Below are positions 46,511 to 55,234 of a stretch of 64,000 nucleotides of DNA, piece after piece (positions within the stretch are counted from its first letter, which is position 1; the number at the start of each line of letters is the position of its first letter). A program made the translations under genes and the position numbers. Origin of the DNA: an uncultured Granulosicoccaceae bacterium. Its GTDB lineage: Bacteria; Pseudomonadota; Gammaproteobacteria; Granulosicoccales; Granulosicoccaceae. Where the stretch lies: the NCBI GenBank assembly GCA_937922945.1, contig CAKZUP010000122.1, positions 1 to 64,000 of the forward strand, written 5' to 3'. The notes beneath the pieces were generated by a model. The model searched no databases and had not been told where the DNA came from. It was given only the letters and a program-made list of their open reading frames with translations.

Positions 46511-46519
46511 TATTTGGGA

Positions 46520-46984
46520 ATGGATCGATACACTGTGAGTGATAAAAAAGAAGCAGAACAAGGTGACATCATAAACACCGTTATAGACAAAGACACAACG
46601 CCGCCGTCAATGCGAAGCATAGCCATGCCTTCAGATACCAATCCTGCCGGAGATATTTTTGGTGGATGGATTTTGTCGCAAATGGATTTAGCCGGTGGCA
46701 GCCATGCATTTTATATTGCTCAAGGGCGTGTATCCACGGTTGCTGTCACCGGTATGCAGTTTCATTTGCCTGTTTATGTCGGTGATGAAGTCAGCTGTTA
46801 CTGCGCCACTCATCATATTGGTACTACTTCTATTGCAGTGTTGGTTGAGACGTGGGTTCGACGTCGACGATTGGAAAAAGCCGTGAAAGTAACGGAGGGG
46901 TTGTTCACTTTTGTTGCTCTTGATGAGCACGGTCACCCGCGACCAGTGCGTGATTTTGATGGTGAACTGAACAGGTCTAGTTAA
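46520..46984 (+). CDS. Acyl-CoA thioesterase, hotdog fold (YciA/BACH type)
   Basis: The product is 154 residues from ATG 46520; TTG 46514 and GTG 46535 are alternatives. The hotdog motif is RSIAMPSDTNPAGDIFGGWILSQMDLAGG, with the catalytic aspartate and the N-terminal helix, followed by VTGMQFHLPVYVGDEVSCY and SIAVLVETWVRRR. Such enzymes hydrolyse acyl-CoA to free acid and CoA, and may relieve CoA trapping in the pathway served by the two ligases. Its stop overlaps the acetoacetyl-CoA synthetase start (TAATG). Confidence 0.9.
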   Translation: MDRYTVSDKKEAEQGDIINTVIDKDTTPPSMRSIAMPSDTNPAGDIFGGWILSQMDLAGGSHAFYIAQGRVSTVAVTGMQFHLPVYVGDEVSCYCATHHIGTTSIAVLVETWVRRRRLEKAVKVTEGLFTFVALDEHGHPRPVRDFDGELNRSS

Positions 46985-48978
46985 TGAAAAATATCATGTG
47001 GCGCCCAGATGCCGAACGCGTTGCCAATGCGCCGATAACTGGCTTTTTAGCATTTGTTAATCAACGCTATGATCTTTCGCTGGACAGCTATACAGAGCTG
47101 CACGCCTGGTCGGTTGAGCACACGGCCGATTTTTGGTCGAGCATGTGGGATTTTAACGGCATCGTTTGCGAGCATAAAGGCGAACGTATTCTTGAGAATG
47201 GCAGCGCTATGCCGGGCGCGTCTTGGTTCCCGGATGCAAGGCTTAACTTTGCGGCAAATTTGTTGCGGCGTAACGACGATTCTGTTGCGATTGTCTTTAA
47301 ATCAGAAAATGGCGATCAGGTTGAATTAACGCACGCGCAAATGCGTTCGCAGGTAGCTTCCCTGTCACGGGCGCTGCGTGCCAAAGGCGTGTCGGTCGGC
47401 GACAGAGTCGCAGGCTTTGTGCCCAACATGCCAGAAGCCATTGTGGCCATGTTAGCCACAGCCAGCATTGGTGCGGTTTGGTCATCATGCTCACCGGATT
47501 TTGGCGTTAGTGGTGTGTTGGATCGATTCGGACAAATCGAGCCGAGAGTATTGTTCACTGCCGATGGGTACCACTACAACGGCAAACAGCACGATTCCTT
47601 GGCCGTAGTGTGTGAGTTAACCGATCAAATGCCCAGTGTAGAAAGTGTGGTGGTTATTGGTTACCTGAACAAAGACGATACCAGCGAAAGTCGGAACAAT
47701 CCATGGCTACAAAAACTCACAGGGCGTGCTCATACTATTGCTGAATCGTTCAGTGTACTGACAAACGATGGTTCTACTGAACCCCTGCAAACGGAAAGTC
47801 TGCCGTTCGATCATCCGCTTTATATAATGTTCAGCTCCGGCACAACGGGTAAGCCCAAATGTATTGTTCATGGTGCAGGCGGAACCTTGTTGCAACAAGT
47901 TAAAGAGCAGCAGTTACACGTTGGTGTGCAAGCGGATGAACGGGTTTTCTTTTTTACCACTTGTGGCTGGATGATGTGGAATTGGTTGGTTAGTGCTTTG
48001 GCCGTTGAGGCCACCCTTATGTTGTTTGATGGCTCACCTTTTTACCCTGACGGCAATGTATTGTTCGATTATGCGCAAGAGGCGAATATTCATTACCTCG
48101 GTACGTCTGCAAAGTTTATTGACGCTTGTAATAAAGCAGGCATTGCGCCGGCAGAAACCCATCAGTTACCCGAGCTGAAATCAATACTGTCTACCGGCTC
48201 GCCTTTGGTGCCGGAAAGTTTTGATTACGTATACGACAAAATAGCGAGTAATATTTGTCTTTCTTCTATGTCGGGTGGAACCGACATTATCTCGTGCTTT
48301 GCACTGGGTAACCCGACGCTGCCGGTTGTGCGGGGCGAATTACAGTGTATTGGTCTGGGCCTTGACGTGCAGTCTTATTCAGACGATGGGCATGCTTTGC
48401 CAACAGGCGAGAAAGGGGAGTTGGTATGCGTAAGACCGTTCCCCAGTATGCCGATAGGTTTTTTCAACGATACCGATGGCAGTCGATACCACAGTGCTTA
48501 TTTCGATCGATTTGATAATGTATGGTGTCACGGTGATTATGTGAGCCTGACCGATCATGCTGGTATGGTTATCTATGGTCGCTCTGATGCTGTGCTGAAT
48601 CCTGGTGGTGTGCGAATTGGTACTGCGGAGATTTACCGGCAGGTTGAACAATTTGACGAAATAGTTGAATCACTGGTTATTGGCCAATCTTGGCAAAACG
48701 ATGTCCGGGTGGTTCTGTTTGTCCGACTGCGTGAAGGCGAGCAACTCGACGACGCGCTTATAAAGCGCTTGCAAGTGCACATTCGCTCCAATGCCACACC
48801 GCGACATGTACCTGAACGCGTTGTTCAAGTCAGCGATATACCGCGAACCCGCAGTGGTAAGATTGTTGAATTGGCAGTCAGGAAAGTGGTGCATGGCGAT
48901 GTGGTGGACAACATCGATGCGTTAGCAAACCCTGAGGCATTGGATTATTTTAAAGATCGACATGAATTGCGAGAGTAA
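46984..48978 (+). CDS. Acetoacetyl-CoA synthetase
   Basis: This enzyme activates acetoacetate with ATP and CoA, a step in ketone-body and leucine breakdown. It is 664 residues, the AACS length. The N-terminal FLAFVNQRYDLSLDSYTELHAWSVEHTADFWSSMWDFNGI is typical of the ACAS_N/AACS group. The adenylation motifs are MFSSGTTGKPKCIVHG (A3), SMSGGTDIISCFA (A5 variant of AACS), DRFDNVWCHGDYVSLTDHAGMVIYGRSDAVLNPGGVRIGT (A7/A8) and PRTRSGKIVE with the catalytic lysine. It is the last gene of the operon; its presence fits LiuR-type regulation. A 14-bp tandem repeat follows 19 bp after the stop. Confidence 0.93.
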   Translation: MKNIMWRPDAERVANAPITGFLAFVNQRYDLSLDSYTELHAWSVEHTADFWSSMWDFNGIVCEHKGERILENGSAMPGASWFPDARLNFAANLLRRNDDSVAIVFKSENGDQVELTHAQMRSQVASLSRALRAKGVSVGDRVAGFVPNMPEAIVAMLATASIGAVWSSCSPDFGVSGVLDRFGQIEPRVLFTADGYHYNGKQHDSLAVVCELTDQMPSVESVVVIGYLNKDDTSESRNNPWLQKLTGRAHTIAESFSVLTNDGSTEPLQTESLPFDHPLYIMFSSGTTGKPKCIVHGAGGTLLQQVKEQQLHVGVQADERVFFFTTCGWMMWNWLVSALAVEATLMLFDGSPFYPDGNVLFDYAQEANIHYLGTSAKFIDACNKAGIAPAETHQLPELKSILSTGSPLVPESFDYVYDKIASNICLSSMSGGTDIISCFALGNPTLPVVRGELQCIGLGLDVQSYSDDGHALPTGEKGELVCVRPFPSMPIGFFNDTDGSRYHSAYFDRFDNVWCHGDYVSLTDHAGMVIYGRSDAVLNPGGVRIGTAEIYRQVEQFDEIVESLVIGQSWQNDVRVVLFVRLREGEQLDDALIKRLQVHIRSNATPRHVPERVVQVSDIPRTRSGKIVELAVRKVVHGDVVDNIDALANPEALDYFKDRHELRE

Positions 48979-48997
48979 GTGCCATTATCGTTTTTGA

Positions 48998-49039
48998 CCA
49001 AATAAGTTTATCCAAATAAGTTTAACCAGATAAGTTTAA
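48998..49039 (+). repeat. 14-bp tandem repeat after acetoacetyl-CoA synthetase
   Basis: Three units with exact 14-bp period: CCAAATAAGTTTAT (48998-49011), CCAAATAAGTTTAA (49012-49025) and CCAGATAAGTTTAA (49026-49039), with a partial CCAAAC after. It lies between the operon stop and the ribosome-binding site of the DUF1285 gene. Confidence 0.92.
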
Positions 49040-49063
49040 CCAAACACGTATTAAAGGAGATAT

Positions 49064-49690
49064 GTGGACAGCCCAACCGATGCCTTGGAATCCCTGCGCG
49101 AACTTCTAGACAAGAATACGTTGCCGCCGGTGCATCAATGGCACCCACAAAACTGCCGAGAAATAGACATGCGCATTGCGCGCAATGGCGACTGGTTTTA
49201 TCAGGGTTCCGTTATTCAACGAAAACGGATGGTGAAATTATTTTCCACCGTATTGCGTTGCGATGATGATGGCTTTACCTATCTTGTCACGCCGCATGAA
49301 AAACTAAAAATCAGTGTTGAAGACGCCCCTTTTACTGCCGTTCTGCTACATAAAGAGGGTGACGGTGCGCAACAGGGGCTGGTGCTTACCACCAATGTCG
49401 GGGATAAAGTGCTGGCTGGTCAGCAGCACCCGATCGTTGTTGAATATAAACGCCCCCATGGTGAACCATCACCCTATATTCTGGTTCGTGGCAACCTGCG
49501 TGCGTTAATTTCGCGCTCGGTTTTTATTGAGCTGGCGCAATTGGCCGAGCCAGTCGCAACTAAGCATCATGCTGCTGATATAGGAACAAGTGGCGAACTT
49601 AGCCCAGCCGATAGCAGCTCTGATGATCAATCGAGTTTGGTTTTAGGTTTATACAGCGACGGCCATTTTATGCCACTGGCGTTTCAGTAG
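49064..49690 (+). CDS. DUF1285 protein
   Basis: The product is 208 residues from GTG 49064, behind an AAGGAGA site that is only a few bases away. The family pattern is visible: PPVHQWHPQNCREIDMRIARNGDWFYQGSVIQRKRMVKLFSTVLRCDDDGFTYLVTP (near residues 22-78) and EKLKISVEDAPFTAVLL. DUF1285 (PF06938) proteins are small two-domain cytoplasmic proteins of unknown function. The last 40 residues (serine- and aspartate-rich, SPADSSSDDQSSLVLG) are less conserved. It is 26 bp upstream of ccmA and may be cotranscribed. Confidence 0.9.
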   Translation: MDSPTDALESLRELLDKNTLPPVHQWHPQNCREIDMRIARNGDWFYQGSVIQRKRMVKLFSTVLRCDDDGFTYLVTPHEKLKISVEDAPFTAVLLHKEGDGAQQGLVLTTNVGDKVLAGQQHPIVVEYKRPHGEPSPYILVRGNLRALISRSVFIELAQLAEPVATKHHAADIGTSGELSPADSSSDDQSSLVLGLYSDGHFMPLAFQ

Positions 49691-49715
49691 TCTTGCAATT
49701 CACGAGAGCAACACA

Positions 49716-50384
49716 TTGAGCGAACTAGAACCTGTTCACGAATCGCCTAGCGATAACGAGCTACTCAGCGTTCAAGGTATCAGCGTTTGGCGTGGGGAAA
49801 ACCTGTTGCTTAATGATCTTTCGTTCACCCTCGAAGCGGGTCAGGTGTTGCAGGTTAGAGGCGCGAACGGCAGTGGTAAAACCACGCTGCTCAGAATTCT
49901 CTGCGGTATCGGTCTTGCCGATGACGGCGATATAAAGTGGCGTGGTGAATCCATTGATCGTCGCCGAGATCAGTTTCACGAAGAACTTCTTTATCTCGGA
50001 CATAAAGCCGGGATTAAGGGCGCTTTGAGTGCGCTGGAAAACTTGCGCATATTCTGCACGCTTGCTGGAGATGAGCAACCGCGTGCCGACGATGCCACGC
50101 TATTGGGGGTACTCGACAATTTGGCCTTGCTTCCGGTTGCCGAATTGCCATGTCGGCATTTATCCGCAGGGCAACAACGACGCGTTTCTCTGGCGCGGCT
50201 GGTTTTGCAAACGGCGACACTCTGGGTGCTTGATGAGCCGTTAACCTCATTGGATAAAGCGGGCCTTGCGTGGGTTGAGAGCCGGATCAGCGAGCACGTG
50301 GCCAAGGGCGGCAGTGTCATTCTGACCACGCATGCGCCCCTTCATATCGATGGGGTGGAGGTGCACGCGCTTGAACTCAACTAA
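49716..50384 (+). CDS. ccmA: Cytochrome c biogenesis ATP-binding protein CcmA
   Basis: CcmA is the ATPase of the CcmABCD complex that releases holo-CcmE in System I cytochrome c maturation. It is 222 residues from TTG 49716. Walker A is GANGSGKTT, signature LSAGQQRRVSLARLVL and Walker B LWVLDEPLTSLDKAG. The H-loop histidine is in ILTTHAPLHIDG. It starts the ccmABCDEFGH series. Confidence 0.96.
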   Translation: MSELEPVHESPSDNELLSVQGISVWRGENLLLNDLSFTLEAGQVLQVRGANGSGKTTLLRILCGIGLADDGDIKWRGESIDRRRDQFHEELLYLGHKAGIKGALSALENLRIFCTLAGDEQPRADDATLLGVLDNLALLPVAELPCRHLSAGQQRRVSLARLVLQTATLWVLDEPLTSLDKAGLAWVESRISEHVAKGGSVILTTHAPLHIDGVEVHALELN

Positions 50385-50430
50385 ACCACAATTCGATGCA
50401 AAGGCAGCACCAGTGACCGAAAGAGCCCCA

Positions 50431-51114
50431 ATGGGAATCTTTGCGCTGCTGAGTTGTATTATTCGCCGTGATCTTGCCATCGCCATGCGCAACACTGGTC
50501 AATGGGTGAATCCGTTATTGTTTTTTATCGTCGTTGTGGCGCTATTTCCGTTAGGTGTGGGTCCGAGTCCAGCCACTTTATCCATCATTGCACCGGGTGT
50601 TATCTGGGTTAGCGCGCTACTTGCGGTGCTTCTGTCTCTGGGCAGTTTGTTTGAAACCGATTTTGCCGATGGCACGCTCGAGCAACTGCTGCTTAGCGGT
50701 CAATCCCTGGCGTTAATCGTTCTGGGAAAAGTGCTGGTGCACTGGTTTCTCAGCGGGCTACCCCTGTTACTGATATCGCCCCTATTGGCGCTCCTTCTGG
50801 CCCTGCCGACTGACGCAATTCCGGTCTTGATGCTCAGTTTGCTGATTGGCACGCTAACGTTGAGCCTGATCGGCGCGATTGGTGCTGGTTTAACCCTGGG
50901 GTTGAACCAGGCAGGTGTTTTGCTGTCTCTATTGGTATTGCCACTGAGCGTGCCTGTGCTCATTTTCGGAAGCGCCGCCGTAACCGCGGCTGCAGCCGAC
51001 TTTGGTGCCGGTTCTCAACTCGCGATAATGACAGGATTGCTGCTTTTTGCCCTGTCTATCGGGCCTTTGACGACGGCGGCCGCGGTTCGAATCGGCGTGT
51101 CGGGTAGCACTTAA
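50431..51114 (+). CDS. ccmB: Heme exporter protein CcmB
   Basis: CcmB is an inner-membrane subunit of the CcmABCD complex. It is 227 residues from ATG 50431, the best match to the family start (GIFALLSCIIRRDLAIAMRNTGQWVNPLLFF). GTG 50413 is an alternative, while the open frame back to 50332 overlaps ccmA. Six helices are evident, with the conserved VALFPLGVGP, GVIWVSALLAVLLSL-GSLFETDFADGTLEQLLL and FLSGLPLLLISPLLALLL segments. It is 46 bp after ccmA. Confidence 0.95.
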   Translation: MGIFALLSCIIRRDLAIAMRNTGQWVNPLLFFIVVVALFPLGVGPSPATLSIIAPGVIWVSALLAVLLSLGSLFETDFADGTLEQLLLSGQSLALIVLGKVLVHWFLSGLPLLLISPLLALLLALPTDAIPVLMLSLLIGTLTLSLIGAIGAGLTLGLNQAGVLLSLLVLPLSVPVLIFGSAAVTAAAADFGAGSQLAIMTGLLLFALSIGPLTTAAAVRIGVSGST

Positions 51115-51247
51115 CCTAGTGATGAACAACCGTTAAGCGCAACTGGTGCGTAAATGGCAACCCATCAGTGAAACCCGATCTGAAACCAATATGCGCAAGC
51201 TATCGTATTTGCCTATAAAATAACGTTTTCTGCTCAGGAATACTTCC

Positions 51248-52027
51248 TTGTTCAAATGGATTCATCGCTTCGGCTCAGCGCCATTTGTTTACCGTTTCGC
51301 AGGTGCGCTAGCGCCGTGGATAGGTTTTGTGTGTCTGGCGATTCTGCTCAGTGGTTTATACCTGGGTTTAATCGTTGCGCCAGAGGATTATGAACAAGGT
51401 GAAAGCTATCGCATCATTTATGTGCACGTACCAGCAGCGATTCTCTCCATGTTTGTGTACGTTGTTATGGCGGTGGCCAGTGCGGTATTTCTCATCTGGC
51501 GATTAAAGCTTGCCGATATTGTTGCGCAGGCATCAGCGCCAATTGGTGCATCGTTTACGTTTCTGGCTCTGGCCACAGGCTCATTATGGGGAAAACCCAT
51601 GTGGGGAACCTGGTGGATTTGGGACGGGCGTTTAACCTCAGAGCTGCTGTTGCTGTTTTTATACTTTGGTTATATGGCATTACGCGCGGCAATCGAGCAC
51701 CCCCAGAGCGCAGCCAAAGCAGCCGCTGTGCTTGCCTTGGTTGGGGTGGTCAATATACCGGTCATACACTATTCGGTTGAATGGTGGAGCACCTTACACC
51801 AGCCAGCAACGATAACCAAAATGGGCGAGCGTAATATTCACCCCAGCATGGGTATACCCTTAGGGTTAATGATTGTTGGTTTTCAGTTGCTCTATGCTTA
51901 TGTGTTACTGATCAGAATGCGTACCGGTATTCTTAAACGTGAATCGAGGGCGAGTTGGGTTGCTCAGTTGCCGGAAGTGAACAATACGATGGCCAACAGC
52001 AAGTTATCAGGAACAAACCGTGTCTGA
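51248..52027 (+). CDS. ccmC: Heme-handling protein CcmC
   Basis: CcmC loads heme on CcmE in the periplasm. The product is 259 residues from TTG 51248. Six helices are present, with the tryptophan-rich WWD motif WGTWWIWDGRLTSELLLLFLY and the two conserved periplasmic histidines in YVHVPAAILSM and NIPVIHYSVEWWSTLHQ. A C-terminal tail of about 25 residues extends beyond the last helix. The 3' end overlaps the ccmD start by eight bases. A 133-bp gap separates it from ccmB, with no feature seen. Confidence 0.96.
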   Translation: MFKWIHRFGSAPFVYRFAGALAPWIGFVCLAILLSGLYLGLIVAPEDYEQGESYRIIYVHVPAAILSMFVYVVMAVASAVFLIWRLKLADIVAQASAPIGASFTFLALATGSLWGKPMWGTWWIWDGRLTSELLLLFLYFGYMALRAAIEHPQSAAKAAAVLALVGVVNIPVIHYSVEWWSTLHQPATITKMGERNIHPSMGIPLGLMIVGFQLLYAYVLLIRMRTGILKRESRASWVAQLPEVNNTMANSKLSGTNRV

Positions 52028-52199
52028 GATACAAGCCTTTTTTCATATGGGTGGCTATGCCTGGTATGTGTGGCCGTCTTTTTTAATTACATTAGTGGTG
52101 TTGGTTGCGAATGTCTGGCTGTCTCGCATTCAATTCCGAAGCGCATTGCTTGACGCCAAACGCCGAGTTGTTGCTCAAGCCAAAAAAAACAACCCCTGA
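52020..52199 (+). CDS. ccmD: Heme exporter small subunit CcmD
   Basis: This is a 59-residue protein from GTG 52020 (MSEIQAFFHMGGYAWYVWPS...). It has the family pattern FxMGGYAxYVWPS followed by one membrane helix (LITLVVLVANVWL) and a basic tail (RIQFRSALLDAKRRVVAQAKKNN). CcmD helps release holo-CcmE from the CcmABC complex. The order ccmC-ccmD-ccmE and the overlap with ccmC support it. Confidence 0.93.
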   Translation: MSEIQAFFHMGGYAWYVWPSFLITLVVLVANVWLSRIQFRSALLDAKRRVVAQAKKNNP

Positions 52200-52233
52200 C
52201 TTTATAGTTTACTGACTGATTAACCGAGAACCT

Positions 52234-52710
52234 ATGACACCGAAACGCCGACAACGACTCATTCTGGTTTGCCTGATGCTTGTGGGTGTCGGCCTTGCGG
52301 CGACCATCGTGTTAAAAGCATTTAATGAGAGTATTTCGCTGTTTCGATCTCCAAGCGATGTCGTCTCTGGCATTGTTGATCAAAACAAGCAATTCCGGTT
52401 GGGTGGTATGGTGGTTGAAAATAGCGTGCAACGAAGAAGCGATAATCTCGACATAAAGTTTGAACTTACCGATCACGCGAATACCGTTGCGGTGAGTTTT
52501 AATGGCATATTGCCCGATTTGTTCAGGGAAGGTCAGGGCATCGTTGCGATGGGTAAACTAGATGATGCGGGGGTTTTTGTTGCATCAGAAGTGTTGGCCA
52601 AACACGATGAAAACTACATGCCACCCGAAGTAGCCGAAGCGCTGGAGAAAGCTGGCAAAATGCCAGGCACCAGTGCAAATTACGGTATTAAAACATTGGT
52701 GCAACCATGA
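52234..52710 (+). CDS. ccmE: Heme chaperone CcmE
   Basis: CcmE carries heme covalently across the periplasm. The product is 158 residues. A basic N-terminus and one signal-anchor helix (LILVCLMLVGVGLAATIVL) are followed by an OB fold. The heme-binding motif VLAKHDENYMPPEV has the attachment histidine at H124 and the tyrosine at Y128. The C-terminal flexible tail is short. The stop overlaps the ccmF start (ATGA). Confidence 0.97.
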   Translation: MTPKRRQRLILVCLMLVGVGLAATIVLKAFNESISLFRSPSDVVSGIVDQNKQFRLGGMVVENSVQRRSDNLDIKFELTDHANTVAVSFNGILPDLFREGQGIVAMGKLDDAGVFVASEVLAKHDENYMPPEVAEALEKAGKMPGTSANYGIKTLVQP

Positions 52711-54701
52711 TTCCAGAGCTAGGCCTTTTCGCTTTAATACTGAGTTTATGCACCGCCATTGTGTTGGGTGTCGTGCCCATTATGGGCAGCTTCATCGGTC
52801 GCAGAAGCTGGATGGCTACAGCCCGCCCGGCGGCAATGGCGCAGTTGTTCTTTGTCGCCTTGTCGTATGCCTGCTTAACCTGGACATTCATCGCCAACGA
52901 TTTCAGCGTGCTCTACACAGCCAATACCAGCAATACTGGCTTACCGCTTATTTATAAAATCTCAGGCGTTTGGGGTGGGCACGAGGGCTCAATTCTGCTT
53001 TGGGTGTTCATTCTCTCTGTATGGGTGGGGGCCGTGGCTGTGTTTAGTGCCAGCCTGCCGCTGGTTTTGTTGGCGCGGGTACTCGGCGTTCTGGGTTTAA
53101 TCAGCGTTGGTTTTCTGTTGTTTGTGTTACTCACTTCCAACCCCTTCGAGCGGCTGTTTCCGGTTCCTGGTGATGGCTCGTCACTGAATCCACTGCTGCA
53201 AGACCCCGGCATGGCAATACACCCTCCCATGTTGTACATGGGCTATGTTGGCTTTGCAGTTGCGTTTGCATTCGCCATCGCAGCACTTATCGATGGCAAG
53301 CTCGATGCGGCAACGCTTCGTTGGATGCGCCCTTGGACGAACATCGCCTGGGTGTTCCTGACCATTGGCATTGCCTTAGGAAGTTACTGGGCTTACTACG
53401 AACTCGGTTGGGGAGGCTGGTGGTTCTGGGATCCAGTCGAGAACGCATCGTTTATGCCTTGGCTTGTAGGTACGGCATTGTTGCATTCATTAGCCGCATC
53501 TGAAAAACGCGGTGTTTTTAAAGCCTGGACAGTATTGCTTGCCGTGTTGGCGTTTTCATTAAGTTTGCTGGGGACGTTTCTGGTTCGCTCAGGCGTATTA
53601 ACTTCGGTGCATGCGTTTGCAACCGATCCTGCCAGAGGACTTTATGTTCTGTTGTTTCTGGGGATTGTTGTCGGCGGCTCTTTACTGTTGTTCGCATTCC
53701 GTGCTCATAGTTTGAAGAGCAATGTTGGCTATGCATTGGTTTCCAGAGAAGGTGCATTGCTGCTGAATAATGTACTACTGGTCGTTGCGTGTGCAATGGT
53801 GTTGTTCGGTACGCTTTATCCGCTGCTACTCGATGCATTGGGTAAAGGTAAAATATCAGTTGGCGCCCAATACTTTAACCTTATGTTTGTGCCGCTCATG
53901 CTGCCGATTGTGCTGGTGGTGGGTATTGGTGCAATGCTTAACTGGAAGCGCGATAAACTGGAAGGTCGTCGCAAGATGTTCGGTTTACTGATTGTTGCAA
54001 GCGTGGTGTTAGGTTTGGTGTTGGGCATGCAAATGGTTGAGCTCAAGCCCACCGCAGTAGCGGCTTTCGGGCTGGGTGTATGGGTGACGCTGAGCAGTTG
54101 CTATGGATTGTTCTATCGATTGCGCAATAAACGCAACAGACTTACCGCGGTTATGCACACGCCTGCCGCGTTTTGGGGTATGACCATTGCGCATATAGGT
54201 ATAGCCGTATTTACCGTTGGCGTGGCCATGACGTCCATCTATGCCATCGAAGAAACGGTACGCATGCAACCTGGCGATACGCATGAGCTGGGTGAATACA
54301 CCATTGGTTTAAACAGCATAAAAGAAGCGCGTGGTGCGAATTACAATGCCATGCAGGGCGAGTTCAGCATCAGTAAAAACAATCAGGTTGTTGGTACCGT
54401 GGTGTCAGAGAAACGCATTTATGATGTAAGACGCGATCTGATGACAGAAGCCGGAATCGATGCCGGTTTCACCAGAGACGTGTTTATAGCGCTGGGTGAG
54501 TCACTCGATGAAAACGGTGCGTGGGCGGTTCGGTTACAGCTTAAACCCTATATTCGTTGGATATGGGTAGGAACGCTCATTATGAGCGTGGGTGGATTGT
54601 TAGCTGCAGTGGATGGACGTTATCGGATGCGAAGACGGAAACGAATTGAGCAGAGCAATGCGGTGCCTGTACCCACTGTAGAGGGCGCAACTCACCCATG
54701 A
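52707..54701 (+). CDS. ccmF: Heme lyase subunit CcmF
   Basis: CcmF is the large multi-helix heme lyase subunit that joins heme to apocytochrome. It is 664 residues, the normal size, with about 15 helices. The WWD heme motif is GWGGWWFWDPVENASFMPWL, and conserved periplasmic histidines occur in ISGVWGGHEGS, AIHPPMLYMGY and TALLHSL. The C-terminal periplasmic domain is before a last helix (GTLIMSVGGLLAAV). It is coupled by overlaps to ccmE and ccmG. Confidence 0.97.
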   Translation: MIPELGLFALILSLCTAIVLGVVPIMGSFIGRRSWMATARPAAMAQLFFVALSYACLTWTFIANDFSVLYTANTSNTGLPLIYKISGVWGGHEGSILLWVFILSVWVGAVAVFSASLPLVLLARVLGVLGLISVGFLLFVLLTSNPFERLFPVPGDGSSLNPLLQDPGMAIHPPMLYMGYVGFAVAFAFAIAALIDGKLDAATLRWMRPWTNIAWVFLTIGIALGSYWAYYELGWGGWWFWDPVENASFMPWLVGTALLHSLAASEKRGVFKAWTVLLAVLAFSLSLLGTFLVRSGVLTSVHAFATDPARGLYVLLFLGIVVGGSLLLFAFRAHSLKSNVGYALVSREGALLLNNVLLVVACAMVLFGTLYPLLLDALGKGKISVGAQYFNLMFVPLMLPIVLVVGIGAMLNWKRDKLEGRRKMFGLLIVASVVLGLVLGMQMVELKPTAVAAFGLGVWVTLSSCYGLFYRLRNKRNRLTAVMHTPAAFWGMTIAHIGIAVFTVGVAMTSIYAIEETVRMQPGDTHELGEYTIGLNSIKEARGANYNAMQGEFSISKNNQVVGTVVSEKRIYDVRRDLMTEAGIDAGFTRDVFIALGESLDENGAWAVRLQLKPYIRWIWVGTLIMSVGGLLAAVDGRYRMRRRKRIEQSNAVPVPTVEGATHP

Positions 54702-55234
54702 TGAGGTTTTTGCCATTCATATTATTTGTCGCGCTGGCTGGTTTCCTATATAAAGGTCTCAGCCTTAATCCCAGTGAAATACCTTCTCCGTTTATAGGAA
54801 AACCTGCACCGCATGTGCGAGGTGAGGTATTGGGCGCGCAAACCGAATTCGACTCGTCATCGCTGACGGGGCAGGTCTGGATTCTGAATGTATGGGCGAG
54901 TTGGTGTCGTGAATGTGTCTATGAACACCCCGTATTTGTAGAGCTGGCTAAACAGCAAGATGCGGTTCCCATTATCGGTTTGAACTATAAAGATCAAAAC
55001 ACAGATGCATCGGCCTGGCTGCAAAGGTTCGGTAACCCGTATAGCAGCATCGTAACTGACGTCGAGGGGAATATCGGACTCGATTGGGGTGTCTATGCTG
55101 TGCCTGAAACATTTATTATCGACAAACAAGGTGTTGTCCGACATAAAGTTATCGGACCTGTATCAGCAGAAATGATGAAGACTGAACTGTTGCCATTAAT
55201 CAATCAGTTAAATGCATCGGCGGCCGCGTCGTGA
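54698..55234 (+). CDS. ccmG: Thiol:disulfide interchange protein CcmG (DsbE)
   Basis: CcmG is a membrane-anchored thioredoxin-like reductase that keeps the cytochrome CxxCH thiols reduced. It is 178 residues with an N-terminal anchor (MMRFLPFILFVALAGFLYKGL). The active site is WASWCRECVYEHP, with cysteines C70 and C73. The conserved WGVYAVPETFIID carries the cis-proline. It overlaps ccmF and ccmH by four bases each. Confidence 0.96.
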   Translation: MMRFLPFILFVALAGFLYKGLSLNPSEIPSPFIGKPAPHVRGEVLGAQTEFDSSSLTGQVWILNVWASWCRECVYEHPVFVELAKQQDAVPIIGLNYKDQNTDASAWLQRFGNPYSSIVTDVEGNIGLDWGVYAVPETFIIDKQGVVRHKVIGPVSAEMMKTELLPLINQLNASAAAS

